64,000 nucleotides of DNA from Gorsachius magnificus. Its lineage: Eukaryota; Chordata; Aves; Pelecaniformes; Ardeidae. The first letter of the stretch is position 1; every line of letters starts with the position of its first letter. Where the stretch lies: positions 30,316,806 to 30,380,805 of the forward strand of contig CM067081.1 of the NCBI GenBank assembly GCA_034008185.1. Reading direction: 5' to 3'. The notes under the pieces are model-generated. The model did not search any database. It was not told the DNA's origin and saw only the letters and a list, made by a program, of their open reading frames with translations. This document shows positions 50,301 to 63,700 of this stretch, piece by piece. The position numbers were made by a program, and so were the translations under genes.

Positions 50301-53085
50301 ATTGTCCTCAGACTGTCAGCTGAAGTTTGGAGAGTATTTACTATGAGGCAGTGCAGGAGTACGGGTAAATCTGTACTGCTATAAACAAGGGCTATGCCAT
50401 CTTCTCCTTCCACTCTCACTCTTAAGAAATCTGTGCTGGACGTATGAGAGAAACAGATCTTTGTCCAGAGAACTTAGTAGTAGCAGTAACTTATAGGTAA
50501 AAAAATAGCCAGATGGACTAGTGATCAGCCCAGTGTACAAGGGTAGAGGAAAAGTCTCCAATTGGGAAAAAGTTTTAAGGAAGTGATTTGTTTGAAAGAA
50601 GATTTGAAAGGGAAGAACGGAGGTTGTCTATGCATGAAAGCAGGGAGCAAGTTCATTGAGTGAAGACCTATGTGCAGCTCCGTTTTGTATTCCAGGGGAA
50701 CAGTGACCATGCCAAACAGCTATCAGACAGAATGAATTTTGCTTAATATTAGGCCCTCTTCTGAGCACCGTTAGGTGAGGAGCTTAGCTGACCTACTCAT
50801 CTGCTTGCCTTAATCAATGGAGAAAGACAGGCACCCTCAGGGTCATTCATGTTTCACGGCATCTCTCTTCATTGCTAGAGAAGAAGCCTACACATGGGTG
50901 GTAGGGAAACTGTGTCCAGGCTTACTATAGTATTCTCCTGTATAGCCAGATGCCTCCAAATTCCTCATTCTTGAAGGAGCTTTATAATACTAACCAATAA
51001 ACTGCAGTTAATGTAACTATCTTAGCGTACTGCCTATTTCTGCTAGACAAACTTTTCTTGTGGGATCAGGTCATTTATCTGGGGTAGAAAAGTTTCTTTT
51101 AGTAACTATTATAGTTACTGTGGTTGCTGTATCGTGAGATCACCCACATGAAGAAAATGTTTATTGGATTGTTTGAGTGATTGCTTCCTTTCTTGCATTT
51201 TTGGCAAAGCTTTTGGGCACTGGAAGAAGTAAATGGACCAAAAAAGTCTTATTCACCTCCCCACCCACATTGTCAGCCATGATTGTATCAGCCATGATAT
51301 AATAACATATTTTTAAACATTTTGTAAGTAAGGAAGAATTTTAATGGGTGATAATCGTGGAAGCTTATGGTATAGCTTGTGGCTAATTTTTCAATGGCTG
51401 TGGAAAGGGTATTAGATGGCTCAGGAACTGAGTGTGGGCTTGGGATCATTTCACAAGCCAACAAAAAATAGCAGCGGTTTGCAGTCCAATAACTATAGAG
51501 TGATATATCTGCTGTAGGTTTCTCTTCTAGTGTGAGTGATGGAAGACCACAGCCTCACCACCTTGTAGGGGAGGCAAAAGGCTGGACAGCTAGGGAAGCC
51601 AGTCTTCCTGCAGAGGAGGTGTCTGGTTAAAGCTAGATCTTGCTGGAGTGTTGAGAAGATCTAGGGGTTTGTTGAGGTACATGGCTAGGTGATGTTTACA
51701 CAGTGCTATGAAGATATGAAGTGCTGTAAGAGTGTTATCTTTGTTATTTTGCATATGTTAGTACATCTAAAAGGCTGTGAATCCTGCTGTTAATCTGATC
51801 TCTTTATTTGCCAAGTGTAAGCTCTCCTTTCAACAGCATCCTCAGTAGCAGAATATTTATTTAGTCTGTAACAGAGAGACATTGCTATTTGCTTTTCTCA
51901 CTATTTGTACAGATCTGGTTATAAGAGGAAACCTTTCCATGATATTCATCACATTGGTTTTTTGAGGTAATTTTAGAGCTGCTCCTCACTTACCACTTGG
52001 CTTTCTTTCCTTTTTCCATGCAGTTAAGAAACATGCTAGGACAAGCCCCCTCTCCTCTGCATTGCAGGTTAGCAAAAAGCCCTTGCACGCCAAGGAGCTC
52101 CCCTGATTTTGAGTGCCCTGCCTAGGGGACAGAGGATGGGGTGTCGCTATGGCTGTTGCAGTAAGGTCCTTGGAGGCGGGTTGCCTGTCTGCTGCCCTGC
52201 ACAGTGCTGGGGACATGGTGCTGGAGGACTGTGGCTGTGCTTTGGGAGATTTCCCTCGCTCTCACGTAGCAGAGGCTCTTGGAGGAGATTCCTGGGCAAG
52301 TGGTCAGACTGCTGAAGTTTAGACACCTGGAAACTTATCTCTCTCTGGACTCCCTTCAAAGCCAGTGAAGAGAAATAGGTCCCCTGAGTCACCTCCAAAG
52401 GAATTTGTTCCCTTCCAAGTACTAGGCAGCAAACTTTTTGCAAGTAGGCAGTATCTTTAACACCTAATTTCACTGCTTTGAGTTAGTGAAATCAATAGCC
52501 CCTGTAGGTACTTGCAAGGCAGATTCTGGCCTTGAACCAGAAAATTCACATTATTAAGATCTAGATGGCAATGACCAAACAAGCAGTTTGTTGGGATGCT
52601 GAGCTGTGAGTGTGTGTACTGTTACTGCATCATCTTTTATGGATATTTGTGGGTCACCCATCAGTTCTCCCAGGGTGGCCAGCATAGACATAAAACAGCC
52701 GCAAGGAAGGCAAGGTGCTACTGGTGTTTATATGAATTCCATTTTAGAATAAAATCTCCAGAAGTTGTATGCCTCAGGACTCCTGGAGGCACTCAAGTTA
52801 CAGTACAAGCCTCCAGCAGCTCAAGAGCTCTTTTGTAAGAATATCTCTCTTTAAATGATGGACTCTTTCTCCACTGCTTTGAAGCTACACGTGGGCAAAA
52901 GAAGAAAGGGACTGCTTGTAGGGTATTAGAAATCCACTCTAGCTTTTGTCCCTTAGTAGGAGCCTAGACCTATGTGCCAAAAAACTATCAAGCACTTCCT
53001 TTCCCACTCCACAATTAAATGTCCTTAATGTGACCTCCACTCCTGTGGTACTGGCAGATGTCCTTGTCTGGCCTCTCCCCATCCA

Positions 53086-53193
53086 TCTGAGCAACCTGAT
53101 CTAGTTAAAGATGTCCCTGCTCACTGCAGGGGGGTTGGGCTAGATGACCTCTAAAGGTCCCTTCCAACTCAAAGCATTCTATGATTCTGTGAT
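53086..53193 (+). mobile_element. CR1 LINE tail
   Basis: TCTGAGCAACCTGATCTAGT, then AAAGATGTCCCTGCTCACTG and GATGACCTCTAAAGGTCCCT, end in ATTCTATGATTCTGTGATC. It closely matches the last 110 bp of the copy at 6803-7087, so it is from the same CR1 subfamily. Confidence 0.92.
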
Positions 53194-53870
53194 CTTTGTG
53201 GAGGGGAGATGTCAGAAGGGATGTCTGTACCTGGGAATGGAGCACAGCACTGAGACTCCCCAGCTGGCGGGGATGCCCCCAAGCCAGGGGGACTTGCCAG
53301 TTCAAGTCCCAAATCACACTGACTGAATCCACGTGGTGCATCTGAAACAAGGGTTGTGAAACTGGGTGCAGTGCCATGTGAACACAAACTGCTTTTGGTC
53401 CCGAGTGGTGTCATATCCGGATACCTTCCTTCCACCTGCACAGCACTTCTGGTTCATATTAAGGGGTTCTCTCCAGGCATCTCTAGCTCCTGTAAGCTGC
53501 TGACTGAGATTTTATCACACTTATGCAGCATAGCACATTCCTAACAGCCCCCTCTCAGGGCTAGGGAGAAATCAGAGTCTGACCCTTGCATGGGTGGTCG
53601 CATGGTGATCATTCGTCTCACTAATGAGAATGTTCCACCTAATCTGCTCTGTGTTTTTCTAGTCCATCCTAGTTGCTTCCTTTTTCGCGTGAAACAAGAA
53701 CAGGATTATGACTGATAGTAATTTCTTTTTTCCCTGAGTAGAAAATAAAAAGCTAAAACCAGTCTATAAATAACTGAAATCTGACTGCCCTAATGAAAGT
53801 AGGCTTCATGTCTATATAAGCTAAGCTTTTTCTTGATAATACTTAGTAATGATTTCCATATAATACACAG

Positions 53871-54011
53871 GCAAGTCCACATGACAGAAGGTATTGTTGA
53901 AGGTGGAAATTGCCTGTATCTACACCTCTGCCGAAGAGAAACAGTTGTGGAAGGAGTGTATAGATGTGACACCAAACCTGGAATCTTTGATCTTGGTCAC
54001 AAACTTGAAGG
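53871..54011 (+). other. Orphan exon-like open segment
   Basis: A 141-bp segment sits between an acceptor (ATACACAG) and a strong donor (GAAGG|GTGAGTGAGG). It has one frame open throughout: one base, 46 codons and two bases. The peptide begins QVHMTEGIVEGGNCLYLHLC and ends in a ...PGIFDLGHKLE run. Phase in equals phase out, so it could be skipped without shifting the frame. The other two plus frames carry stops. I recognise no family and found no partner exon with matching phase nearby. It could be an exon of an unrecognised gene, an exon of a non-coding transcript, or chance. Confidence 0.22.
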
Positions 54012-57000
54012 GTGAGTGAGGAAAGCCATTATATAGCCAGAACAATGGCCAAGGAGGACAGTACGCCGCCCGTTCCAGTGTTGACTTTGTTATAGCTGAA
54101 CTAAAACACAGCTTGGAAGCAGGCTGATAGAAACTAGGAAAAAAAAAACCAACCCACAAAAATGGAGGCAAGATGCAGAAAGAAAATGGGGAGAAAACTC
54201 CTATACTTAGGAAGACTGCTGCAAAAAGTTGAACTTCCTAGGGGCTTTTCTGGGGATGTTCAAGCCATTTGAGATGAGTCCTCACTGGCAGGGAGACCTC
54301 ATTCTGTTCTCTCCTTATGTTCTCATGCTAGTGCCTACGGAAGGAAAGACTCGGACCCAAGGAGTACAGTAGTTCATGTCTTTCTTTAGACCAAGTTGTT
54401 GGGGATTTTTTGTGAAAAGTTCTCTGTCCACGCCCAGAAAAATCTACTGAAATTTCTAGGAAGTGGGTGTTCTTTGTAGGAGAGCTGCCTATGGGTGTGA
54501 GAATGCAAGGAGAGCCTGACAGTTTTTGTTTCTAGAAAAATCCTTCTAGCCACTGTTGTCACTGCTGTTCTCTTCTCTTTGACAGCAAGGGCAAATATGA
54601 CCAAGGCTCTGACTCCTGGGCATAGAGAAGTCTGCCTGCATCTCTGTGCTCCAGTGGCTTTGTGCCATTAACCAAATTGTATCAGACATTGGAACCAGTG
54701 CAGCCTTTGATTTGTATCTCTGACTGATAAAGCTACATTAAACTTTGTAAAATGGGCAATCTCAAAAAAGTTTTCTGTGTGCACCTTTATTAGTAATTAG
54801 ATTAAGGAACGGATTGTGAATCTACTGAATATGGTGAATGTCTCGGCAGCAGCTGGCTCATTAATGGAAGAAAAGATTTAAGCAGTTTGGCCCATAAAAT
54901 GGATGTTCACATGACTGTGTTATAATTATAGATTAAAACAATGCTCAAATAAAATACTAATTAAGGTTTTAGCCATGAGACTGGTATTCTCACCTCTTTG
55001 CATACCACTCCACTTCGCGTATGTGCATTTTCCACTTGCAAAATCCGAGGCACCTGCCAATCGCAGAAAACTGAAAATGATTAGTATAACAAAAAGGTGC
55101 TATTTATAGAACCTTACAACATATTTATTATTTACAGTTTTCCATTCAATAAACACAAGCCCTGCCACAGAAGGCAGTGATGAAATACAGTGACATTGTC
55201 CTTCATTCTGTGCTGATACCATTATCAATTAAACTTCTGCTTCATTTCTCTGAATGGCTTTCACATTAAATGGTACTTCTTAAAGAGACACTGGCAACCT
55301 GAAATGCATTTGTTTTCAGAAATGAATTCAAAGTATTTTCAGATAGTATAGCAACTCATGATTCCTGCCAGTTGGTGCTTTTGTTGGGGTTTTTTTGCAT
55401 TTAACTATAGCTTCTTCCCTTCTTCATCACTATATAAAAGATGTATGCAAGCTGAATACTATTAGTTCAAGCTACCATCCTCTAATGGTGAAATTGAGAT
55501 GACCTTAGCCAGAAACTCCAGCTGGTACAGGATGATGCCCTAACCCATGTAGTATGCTCCAGAAGGAATTAATGGGAACGTGTACACAAAGAAACCATGC
55601 CCAAACCCAAGATTTTCTGTCCCTTTCAATTACAATAATCTCCAGTGTTATTTGTGGTAACACCAAGCAAGCAATTTTCCAGAAAAAGTAGGGGTTTTTA
55701 CAGTGTCTTTTTGAAGTTCAGACATACTACATTTAGACTTTAGTTTGTCCCACTGGGATAACATGTATATGGTGTGGACTAGCTCATACACGCAAGGCAT
55801 TCTCCTTCTTTTAATAAGGCAATAGTATTGCTTGTTACAAAGCAGTTGCTTTACAGAGATGGTACATCTTCTCCTTCCTGCCCCAATCCACAAAAAGGAC
55901 ACCCAATGGAACCAGGCAGGACTATGAAACAGATTGACTCAAATGAACAGAAGGGATTCATGACATCTAGAGTAACGACAGCACAACCCTAGCCCCAAGC
56001 AGAGCCCAAGAGAAAAGAGCTGCCTGTGAAGCCCCCGAGAGGGTTGGGTTTGCTGGCTGTTTCACACAAAAATGATTTGCAAATGGCAATGTGAAATTCT
56101 CAGATATGTTATGGTGAAACCAAATCTGCAGAAGGGGTTTGTTTTTTTTCCTAACCTGTACTGATCTGTGTACCAAATCATTGATTACACTGAATGTGTG
56201 TAAATCCTTTGAGTTAGATTATCTATATCAGCTCAGGGCCTAGGCTTTAAGAGCTATGCCTATACCAGCAGATGAAACAGGTCCATGGCACCATGACTAG
56301 CCTGTGGTTGCTTACACTGGCTACGTGGTTTTCAGCAGTTTTAGCTTGTATCAGCTAGCGCTCCATCAAACAGTGCCCACCACAATTTGGGCAACAGTAT
56401 GGACTAGAGATCTTTCTGCCTGGCATTAAAGACAGATATTCTGGGGGGGAAAGAGAATTTATTTAGGTAGATGTAATCCATGCTATGTCTGTTGCCCTCA
56501 GAGCCAGAGGTCTGACCTTTCACTATCTGATGTACCTGCGCAGGTGTAACCTCACGTGCAGCCGGTTGACATGCACACCATCTCATCTAAACTGTTCTGC
56601 AGTTTAGTATACTACAAACATAACAGTTGTAGCACTGTGTGTGAGAACAAACATAGGGATAAACAGCAAGATTACATCAGATTTTGCAATTTTATTCAAA
56701 AAATATTTGAAGAGCAAGAAACACGGAACTTCATCCCTTTGCCCCTGAATCTTTCTACAGGCTTATAAAAGTGAGGACCAAAGACACATGAGCCTTAGAA
56801 ATTCTTTTCAGGAATAGCCTTATGAGTTTCTAAGCAAATTTTTTTTAAACTGTGTTTCCTCTTTACTTTGTCTAAATATTGAAATGAATTTGCTGTCTGC
56901 TAAAACAGTAGGGCTCTCAGCATCTGACTTGGCACTTGGGAGCAGAAATATCTCATTGATCTCATTGATGTTGGCCAACAGACAACGTCAGTTTTCTTCA

Positions 57001-58370
57001 AAAGAAAATTCTGAGTTCATAGTTGTGAGTATTCAGCAGTTCATATCCCATTACTAAGAGCTACTTCCCCCGTCAGAGAATGATCTGATGAGAGCCGTAT
57101 GTCCTAAACACCTTGAATGCTGAACATAAAAATTCACAGTGAATGGCTTAGAAATAAGATGTAAAAAAATATTCATTCATAGGAAATACTTGGTAAGAGA
57201 TTCCTTACAGTAACAACCACAAACTCACTATTCCTTCATGTGGTGCTTGCAACCAGAAACGTTGTAGGAAACTCAGGAGTGTATAGCCACTATTTATATT
57301 ATGTCCTGGGACCTCGGTACTGTGCTGGGGAGCTCAGTGCTGCTGAAATGAATAGCCTTCAACAGGCTTTGCAACCCTAACTATGTGCCACCAGTGACTA
57401 CCCCTGTGGTGAGACTGATGGGAAGCAGAGATCCCGTTCTCTTCCCTTTGCTTATCCACGGCTGACCCAATCTAGCTCTGTATCCCGTATTGTTAGTAAG
57501 GATTTACAAAGCCCTGGTAATCTCTACAGTTTTATCTGAGAATGCCACCACACCTGGGAGGTTTATACCTTCCACGTACGAATCAGTGAGCTACAGAAAT
57601 GCCTGAGCCCAGCGAAGTGTCACTTAAATTTCTGACTCAGTGTAGATAAACAGCTCGCCAAAAAGCTCGAGTGTGCAACTGGATGGTCAGGAATCTAACG
57701 GAGTCGCTCTGGAGGTCAAGGCTTCCATCTAGTGGTAAAACTTAAAGGTGCAATCGGAGCAGTTCATGGGAATGAGGATGGCTGAGGTCCCTGCGAGCAT
57801 CCTCCTTGCTCCCAACCGTAACTGAGGAGAAGAGCAAGAAAATAAAAGGAGGAAAAAAGCCAGGCAACCCACAACATCTCCGAGGTTTGGGAGGAGCAGT
57901 GTAGTTCAAGCAGGAAGGGAGGGCAGTTCACTGGGGTGGGTGTTGCCAGACAGGACATTCTGCAGATGTGCTAGCAGTAGTTGGGTGTTCCGGCACCCAA
58001 CCTGCAGCCTCCGACATGGCAGAAAGCAAAGCCTGATCTCTGCATAGCAATCTATATTTTCAGATTTCGTTTTTCAGAAAAAAATATGACTGTCATGGAG
58101 GGTGAGGCGAATGACATTTTCCAGGTTGCGATCATCCTGTCAAGAGCTCTTGATAATATTTTTTCTCTCGCATGGTTTAGAGTTGTAATCTTGCTCATAA
58201 TCACTTCTGCAAGGATATGCCAAAGAGATGGAACAAATAGAGCCCTTCTTGGAAACTGCAATGACATTACAGTCTCTGCAACAGCAGTGAACTCTGTAAA
58301 GAAAGAGGTCTGTGACCTTGTGGAGGTTGCTTTTGCAAGATTAGCTTACCACTTTTCCCCCTGCCGCCTT

Positions 58371-58440
58371 CCCCCCCCCCAAAAAAAAAGCCTAAACCCA
58401 AACCAAACCCAAACTCCAAACCAAATACCCAGAACACACA
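58371..58440. repeat. C10-A9 tract and (CCAAA)n-like degenerate repeat
   Basis: Ten C residues followed by nine A residues lead into a degenerate run of CCAAA/CCCAAA units. The 193-aa frame at 57981-58562 reads through this as a Pro/Asn/Gln-rich stretch, which argues against it being a gene. Confidence 0.85.
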
Positions 58441-60719
58441 GAACAATACTTGATATCCACAGGCACAAATCCAGACACACTGTGGAAGAATCTAAGCGCA
58501 TATTTCATAAGCACATCAATAGCCATAACCATATTCACTATGCAAAAAATGAAGAACAGTGACACTTGAGTGATAAAAGACAGTGTTCTGCATAGTGTTG
58601 AAGTCAATAAGTTGAACTGAAGTGAATTAAATTGAAATATCAACTCAGTTTCTGCTGCCTCATGTTTTCAGACAATTGGATTTCTTTTTATGCAGGAAGA
58701 ATTATGGATGATAGATGGCAGTTCATTTCCACTGCAGCAAATTCTTCTGGATGTTCCTGTTGTATCTGCTTAGCTCCAGTGGAGGTGTAAAAGATCCTCC
58801 ATGAAGTCCTTGCTGACTGTGTTTTGACACAGAAATGCAGTGACCTTTCCTTGCTGCCAGCTCTGGCCATGATTTGATCTGGTTTTTTGGCCTGTGAACT
58901 TTTGTAACTACCACAGTTTCCTGAAGATGCTTTTTCTTAGTAATCGTTGTAGAAAAAAGTCACAAGAGAAATTCTGGCTACCTCAATCCTTCCCATTCTG
59001 ATGGTGCCTTTCAGTTTGTGCTGATGCCCAGGTTACAGGCCTGTAAGATGCAGCTGTTTCAGTTCACCAGAGTTCACATAAATATTTCCGTCTCTTTCAG
59101 TTAACCCAGCTTCACTTCCCTCCTGCCTGACCTGGAGGTCTCAGAGAAAAACACATTTAGCACCTCCGTATTTTGCCCACCTTGGGTCAAAGGCACATAT
59201 TTTGACCAATTTCAGGGTGCAGACGTAAATCTCCAAGTTTCTTTGAGCATAGCCTACGTTAACTTGCAAGTGTTGTGAATTTAATGAGTATCTTAGCCTG
59301 GAAAGTGTCATTTGGCTTTGCAGATTACTGCAAATGTCTTGCTAAGCTGCAAACCCCGTTCAGCATACTTCCCCATCTGCACTTACGTCTCCTTGTGTTT
59401 TTTCTGACCTGACTGAAATCTTTACCAGGTACCTTTCCTGAAACTTTTCAGGTTGCTTTAAGAACATCAGTAGATAAAAGTTATTTTTGCCTTACTTCCT
59501 TTAGTATTATTGGAGAACCATCTCAAAGTTCCTTAAAACTTCTGAACCCACCGCAAGCAGTGTCTGCTTGAGGGACTCCTCAAGTGTCCACTTTTGCAAG
59601 TTGCCAGAGGGCTCCATGGAGCCTTTTTGAAGCCAGATGTTTCAGCAGCAGCTACACTGTGCCCAGCAGGCTGGTGGCAGGTCTCTTTACAACTTCTGTG
59701 GAGCCACTGCTTTAGAATTATATTCTCTTGATCATATTTAGATCCCACATAGTAGGTCAGCTACTACGGAAGATGATATTAATTGAGTGAAAATTCCTGA
59801 GAGGATGTAAATCTGTTTGCCTCAGCAAATAGCCACAGCTCTAAGGAGCATATGATTTGACTGGTCACAGTAGGTGTAGGGGAAATGCTTTTTCAAGTTC
59901 AGCTTGAAAGTGGTGGGCGAAGCTGGATAGCCACTTCTTCCTCTCCTTCCTCCACCTTTTCAATGTGTCTTGTTGAATACAGGCTGACAGGGCTGCGTTA
60001 CAAGGGCAGTGGAAGGGTAGGTGGGAAGTGAGTAGACGCAGCAGGTCAAATTAGCCAAGGAGAAAGAATTCATGTTTACCAACAACAGCATTTCCTGTTA
60101 AAACTGGCAAAAAATCAAGAACAACCTGGAATCTGAATTTTCCCACTTCTTTACTGACCACTTGGAGAGAGGCAACAAATGCTGCTCCTGCTAATCCTGG
60201 TTAATAATCCCCCTGCATGTTTTGGTTGCTCCCCTTCAGAGAGGTACTCATTATCGGTAAAACTTTTCTGTTTACACAGTGCATGGATTAATAATAGCAG
60301 TTGTTGGAGCAGACAGCTGGTGGTGTGCACTCATAGCAGTGATGCTACTGTAGGACTTGGTCCTTGTAGGGTGTCATTGCAGGTGTAGCTGGTGTAGGCT
60401 GAAAGGGACCTGACTGGCTCCTTGTATTCCTCAGCATGATCAGAGCTGCTCCAATTGGAAACTGCTTCTGCAGGTGCTGAAGGAGATGTACTAGAAGATA
60501 TGTTCAAGGAATGTATAAGAAAGAGAATAATTCCTTTTTATTAATTATGTTGTGGCATCAGGGTCAGGACAGGACCACTGTGTGTTAGGCTGTATACAGA
60601 CATATTTTTCCCCAGGGATCAAGTGGTCTGAGCAAAAAAATAGTTAATATGCTTAAAAAAACCCTTTTGGGAAGTGCTCAAGATGTATTTCTTCTCCTTC
60701 TTTCCATCCTCCCCAGTGC

Positions 60720-60765
60720 TGCTATGCTATGATATGATATGGCATGATACGCTATGCTATTATGA
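60720..60765. repeat. Imperfect ATATG/GCTAT tandem repeat
   Basis: About nine pentamer-like units (GCTAT, GATAT, GGCAT, GATAC variants) are arranged as TGCTATGCTATGATATGATA and onward. This is an avian-style short tandem repeat with interruptions. Confidence 0.8.
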
Positions 60766-63700
60766 TCTCACTTGTACTGACTCTCTCTTTCTCAGATATC
60801 CCAGCTGAACTGCTCCTTCTTTGATTCTCTAGTTAAACTAGTCTTTGCCCTGTTTCATTGGGTTAGCAGAGTAGGAAGGAGATAGAAGCAGGTGGTGGGG
60901 ATCCGAGGGTACCTATGAAAATGTCTGCGACTTATCAAAAGATCCAGACTCTTCCTTCTCATAAATTCTCCTATCGACTTCCTTTGTGGGAAGGATAAAA
61001 AGTGTATTAGAATTTAATTGGAATGAGAAACAGATGATCCAGTTAAAGATCAAGACAGCCAGGTCATTCAAATGTTTGTCTTCTATAAACTAATTTGAAG
61101 AACTGCTGTTTACAACATCCGTTCCTCATTGAGCTATCATGAAGGAATCTTAGCTATTTATCACATTCTCCTGGCAAAGACTTTATCAATGGGTGATGGA
61201 TGTGACAGGCAACAAGCTAGACATCACAATAATTCTTCAGCCATCTTTGGAACAAAAGACTCAAGAGGCGAGACAATAACTAATTCAACAAAGACTAACA
61301 AAGCTTTGAAAGGTCCTAACAGTGTTTCTACTTAAAGGACATGAATTCTTCCAATGAAACAAGCAAGGCCAACTGTTTGTCCCTTGACCTCATGTGACAG
61401 AAGACAAGACAAAGTTCCCTTGTCAAGCTTGTCAGAGAGATGGAGTTTTTAATGACAGCGAGGTTATTCGAGGAAACAAAGGGAAAGAGGAGGCTAGATA
61501 CAGCAGGGGACAAGTGTGGTAACCTCTCACCCTCTGAAAAAGCTGCCAGGCAACAGCTATAGAGATAGCTCTAAAGCAGGGGGTGTTTCACTGGAGGGCA
61601 TTTTATTGCTTTGCCATAGGATGCACACAAAACTTTTCCCAACAGTGATGCCAGGATAACAAATTGGGAAGGGAAAAAGAAAAAAAAAAAGACTGATGTC
61701 TCATTTGTGTAGTAATTTCCTAAGCATTTCTGCGTACTTGAATAGCATTTCTTTATCTTCTCATGCTTGATAGGAATGCAGTCACTGCTTTAGTTGGTCG
61801 CAGTCAGTGCTTATGCTGCAACAAAACCTATTCAATGAATGCAATTTTTGCATGCAGTAAAAAATTATGGAGAATATGCATGGTCTAAGTCAAATGGAAA
61901 TGCTTAGATTCAAATTTGGACAGATGATGCTCCAGATTTAAAAAAATTCTATTCATCCTCTGGCAGAAGCCTCGATTTTTCTGACTCAGCTGGTTTTGCA
62001 GGTCAGTGTTGCCTGGGTGACAGCAGAGTTCAAACATGTACCCTTAAAAAAAAAAAGATCACCATTCCATCTGACATGAGCAACACATCTAGATTTCATT
62101 ACATTTACATCTAAATCAGCTCAAATGAAAATCTTTATCTTCATTCTTGGGAAACTGATTTCTCCAGTTTCATGCCTTGGAGAAGCAATCATAGCTATTT
62201 CAAATGCATGTATCAGAATTGCTCTCCTTTCCCACACTGTGAGAACTTCCCAAAAGAGGAAGAATATCAAGCAGTTGCTGATAGCAGTTCTGGGTAGGCA
62301 GAATTCCTCCAGACTCTTGCCTTCATGGGCTGAAAGAGATGAAACAACCTCTCCTGAGGATTCTTCTTTGCTTGATAACAAGGTCCATTCTTCTTCCATC
62401 TTCCCTTTCAGTCAATGAAAATTAGGAATCCTGTGGTATTGCATCTCTATTAGTGGATGTTTCTTGCCACCCAGCAAAAGCACTGACATTGAGAACCTGA
62501 TCTATGATTTGGGAACACTCCACCATCTAATCTTTTCAAGTATGTATGGTCTTTGAAACAGTCAGTGACATGACAAACACCATATGCAGGTATCAAACCT
62601 TGGAATGTTATTTTTCTTTAATATTGAGCTGTAGTCTCAGTGTTTCTGCATTTGTTCATTTTCTCTTAAATCTCTAGGAGATTGTGTATTTTTTGTGTCT
62701 TTGCAGAACTTCAAGGGAACCTGAAGTGGTAAACAGTAAGGGACTGGGGAGTAAAGTGTAGGTACCTGTTGTGATGAAGTGTTTGCTCTGTTTTCCTCTG
62801 TTTTGGACAGTTTCAGTTAGCTCTCTCCAAACAATCTACTCTTTTATATATAGACATAGCAGAGTTCAACAGAGATTGACAACTGTGCTTTAGTTTCTGA
62901 TCTGAAATAACACAAAGCTCAATAACTTTACTATCCACTCACATATTTTATGTGTGGATTTTTTTCTTTAAAAGCAAAGAAAGTATTTTCACATTAATTT
63001 TTAAAATAAAATAAATTATATTATTCTGAATGAGATACAACAGCTTGATACAACTTTAGGATAGAGAAAGGATACCTTGTCATTTACAGTTTGTCAAAGG
63101 TTTTCTTCTTTGGCATCAGAGCTTTACTTTGTTTCGAGGATTATTTGACATTCCTTCGTATCAGTCACTTGGGTGAAATGTAACTACCAGGTAGATAGGT
63201 TTGTATGCATGATACCATGTTATTCTGGAGATAATGCATTTTTGACAAATAAGTTATTGTGAAAAACTTAAAAGATGTGTGATTTTCTTTTAATTTTATT
63301 TATCTGTAGATTTGATTTTATGGGTTTTGTTCAACTTTATAGTTGATTTAGATAAACAGAACACACATTGGATTTTCTAACTTGATTTTCCTATCCAGTC
63401 ATGATGGCTCAGGAATTGCCAGAATTCCAGGGCTAGATAACAAAAGCAGTTTGGGGAGTGATTGGGTGGTGGTCTATAGAACTTCGGTCACTTTGCTAGC
63501 TACAAAGAAAACAGAAATATTGAAAGCAGTAAGAGAAAAAAAAATCGCTTAAAATAAAAAATATTGAGTAAGTGAAGTCAGATTCAAGTAGCCAAATGAA
63601 CAAACAAGGTATGAGCATTGCCTTGTCAAAGTTAGTAATCTTAGATGCCATTAAATATTCAGTGTGGTCTATTTGATCTGCTTCTCACAAGCTCCTTCTT

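Noticed and set aside
57981..58562. 193-aa plus-strand open frame
   Set aside because: It passes through the C10-A9 tract and a degenerate CCAAA repeat. Only the part at 58052-58320 is kept as a finding.
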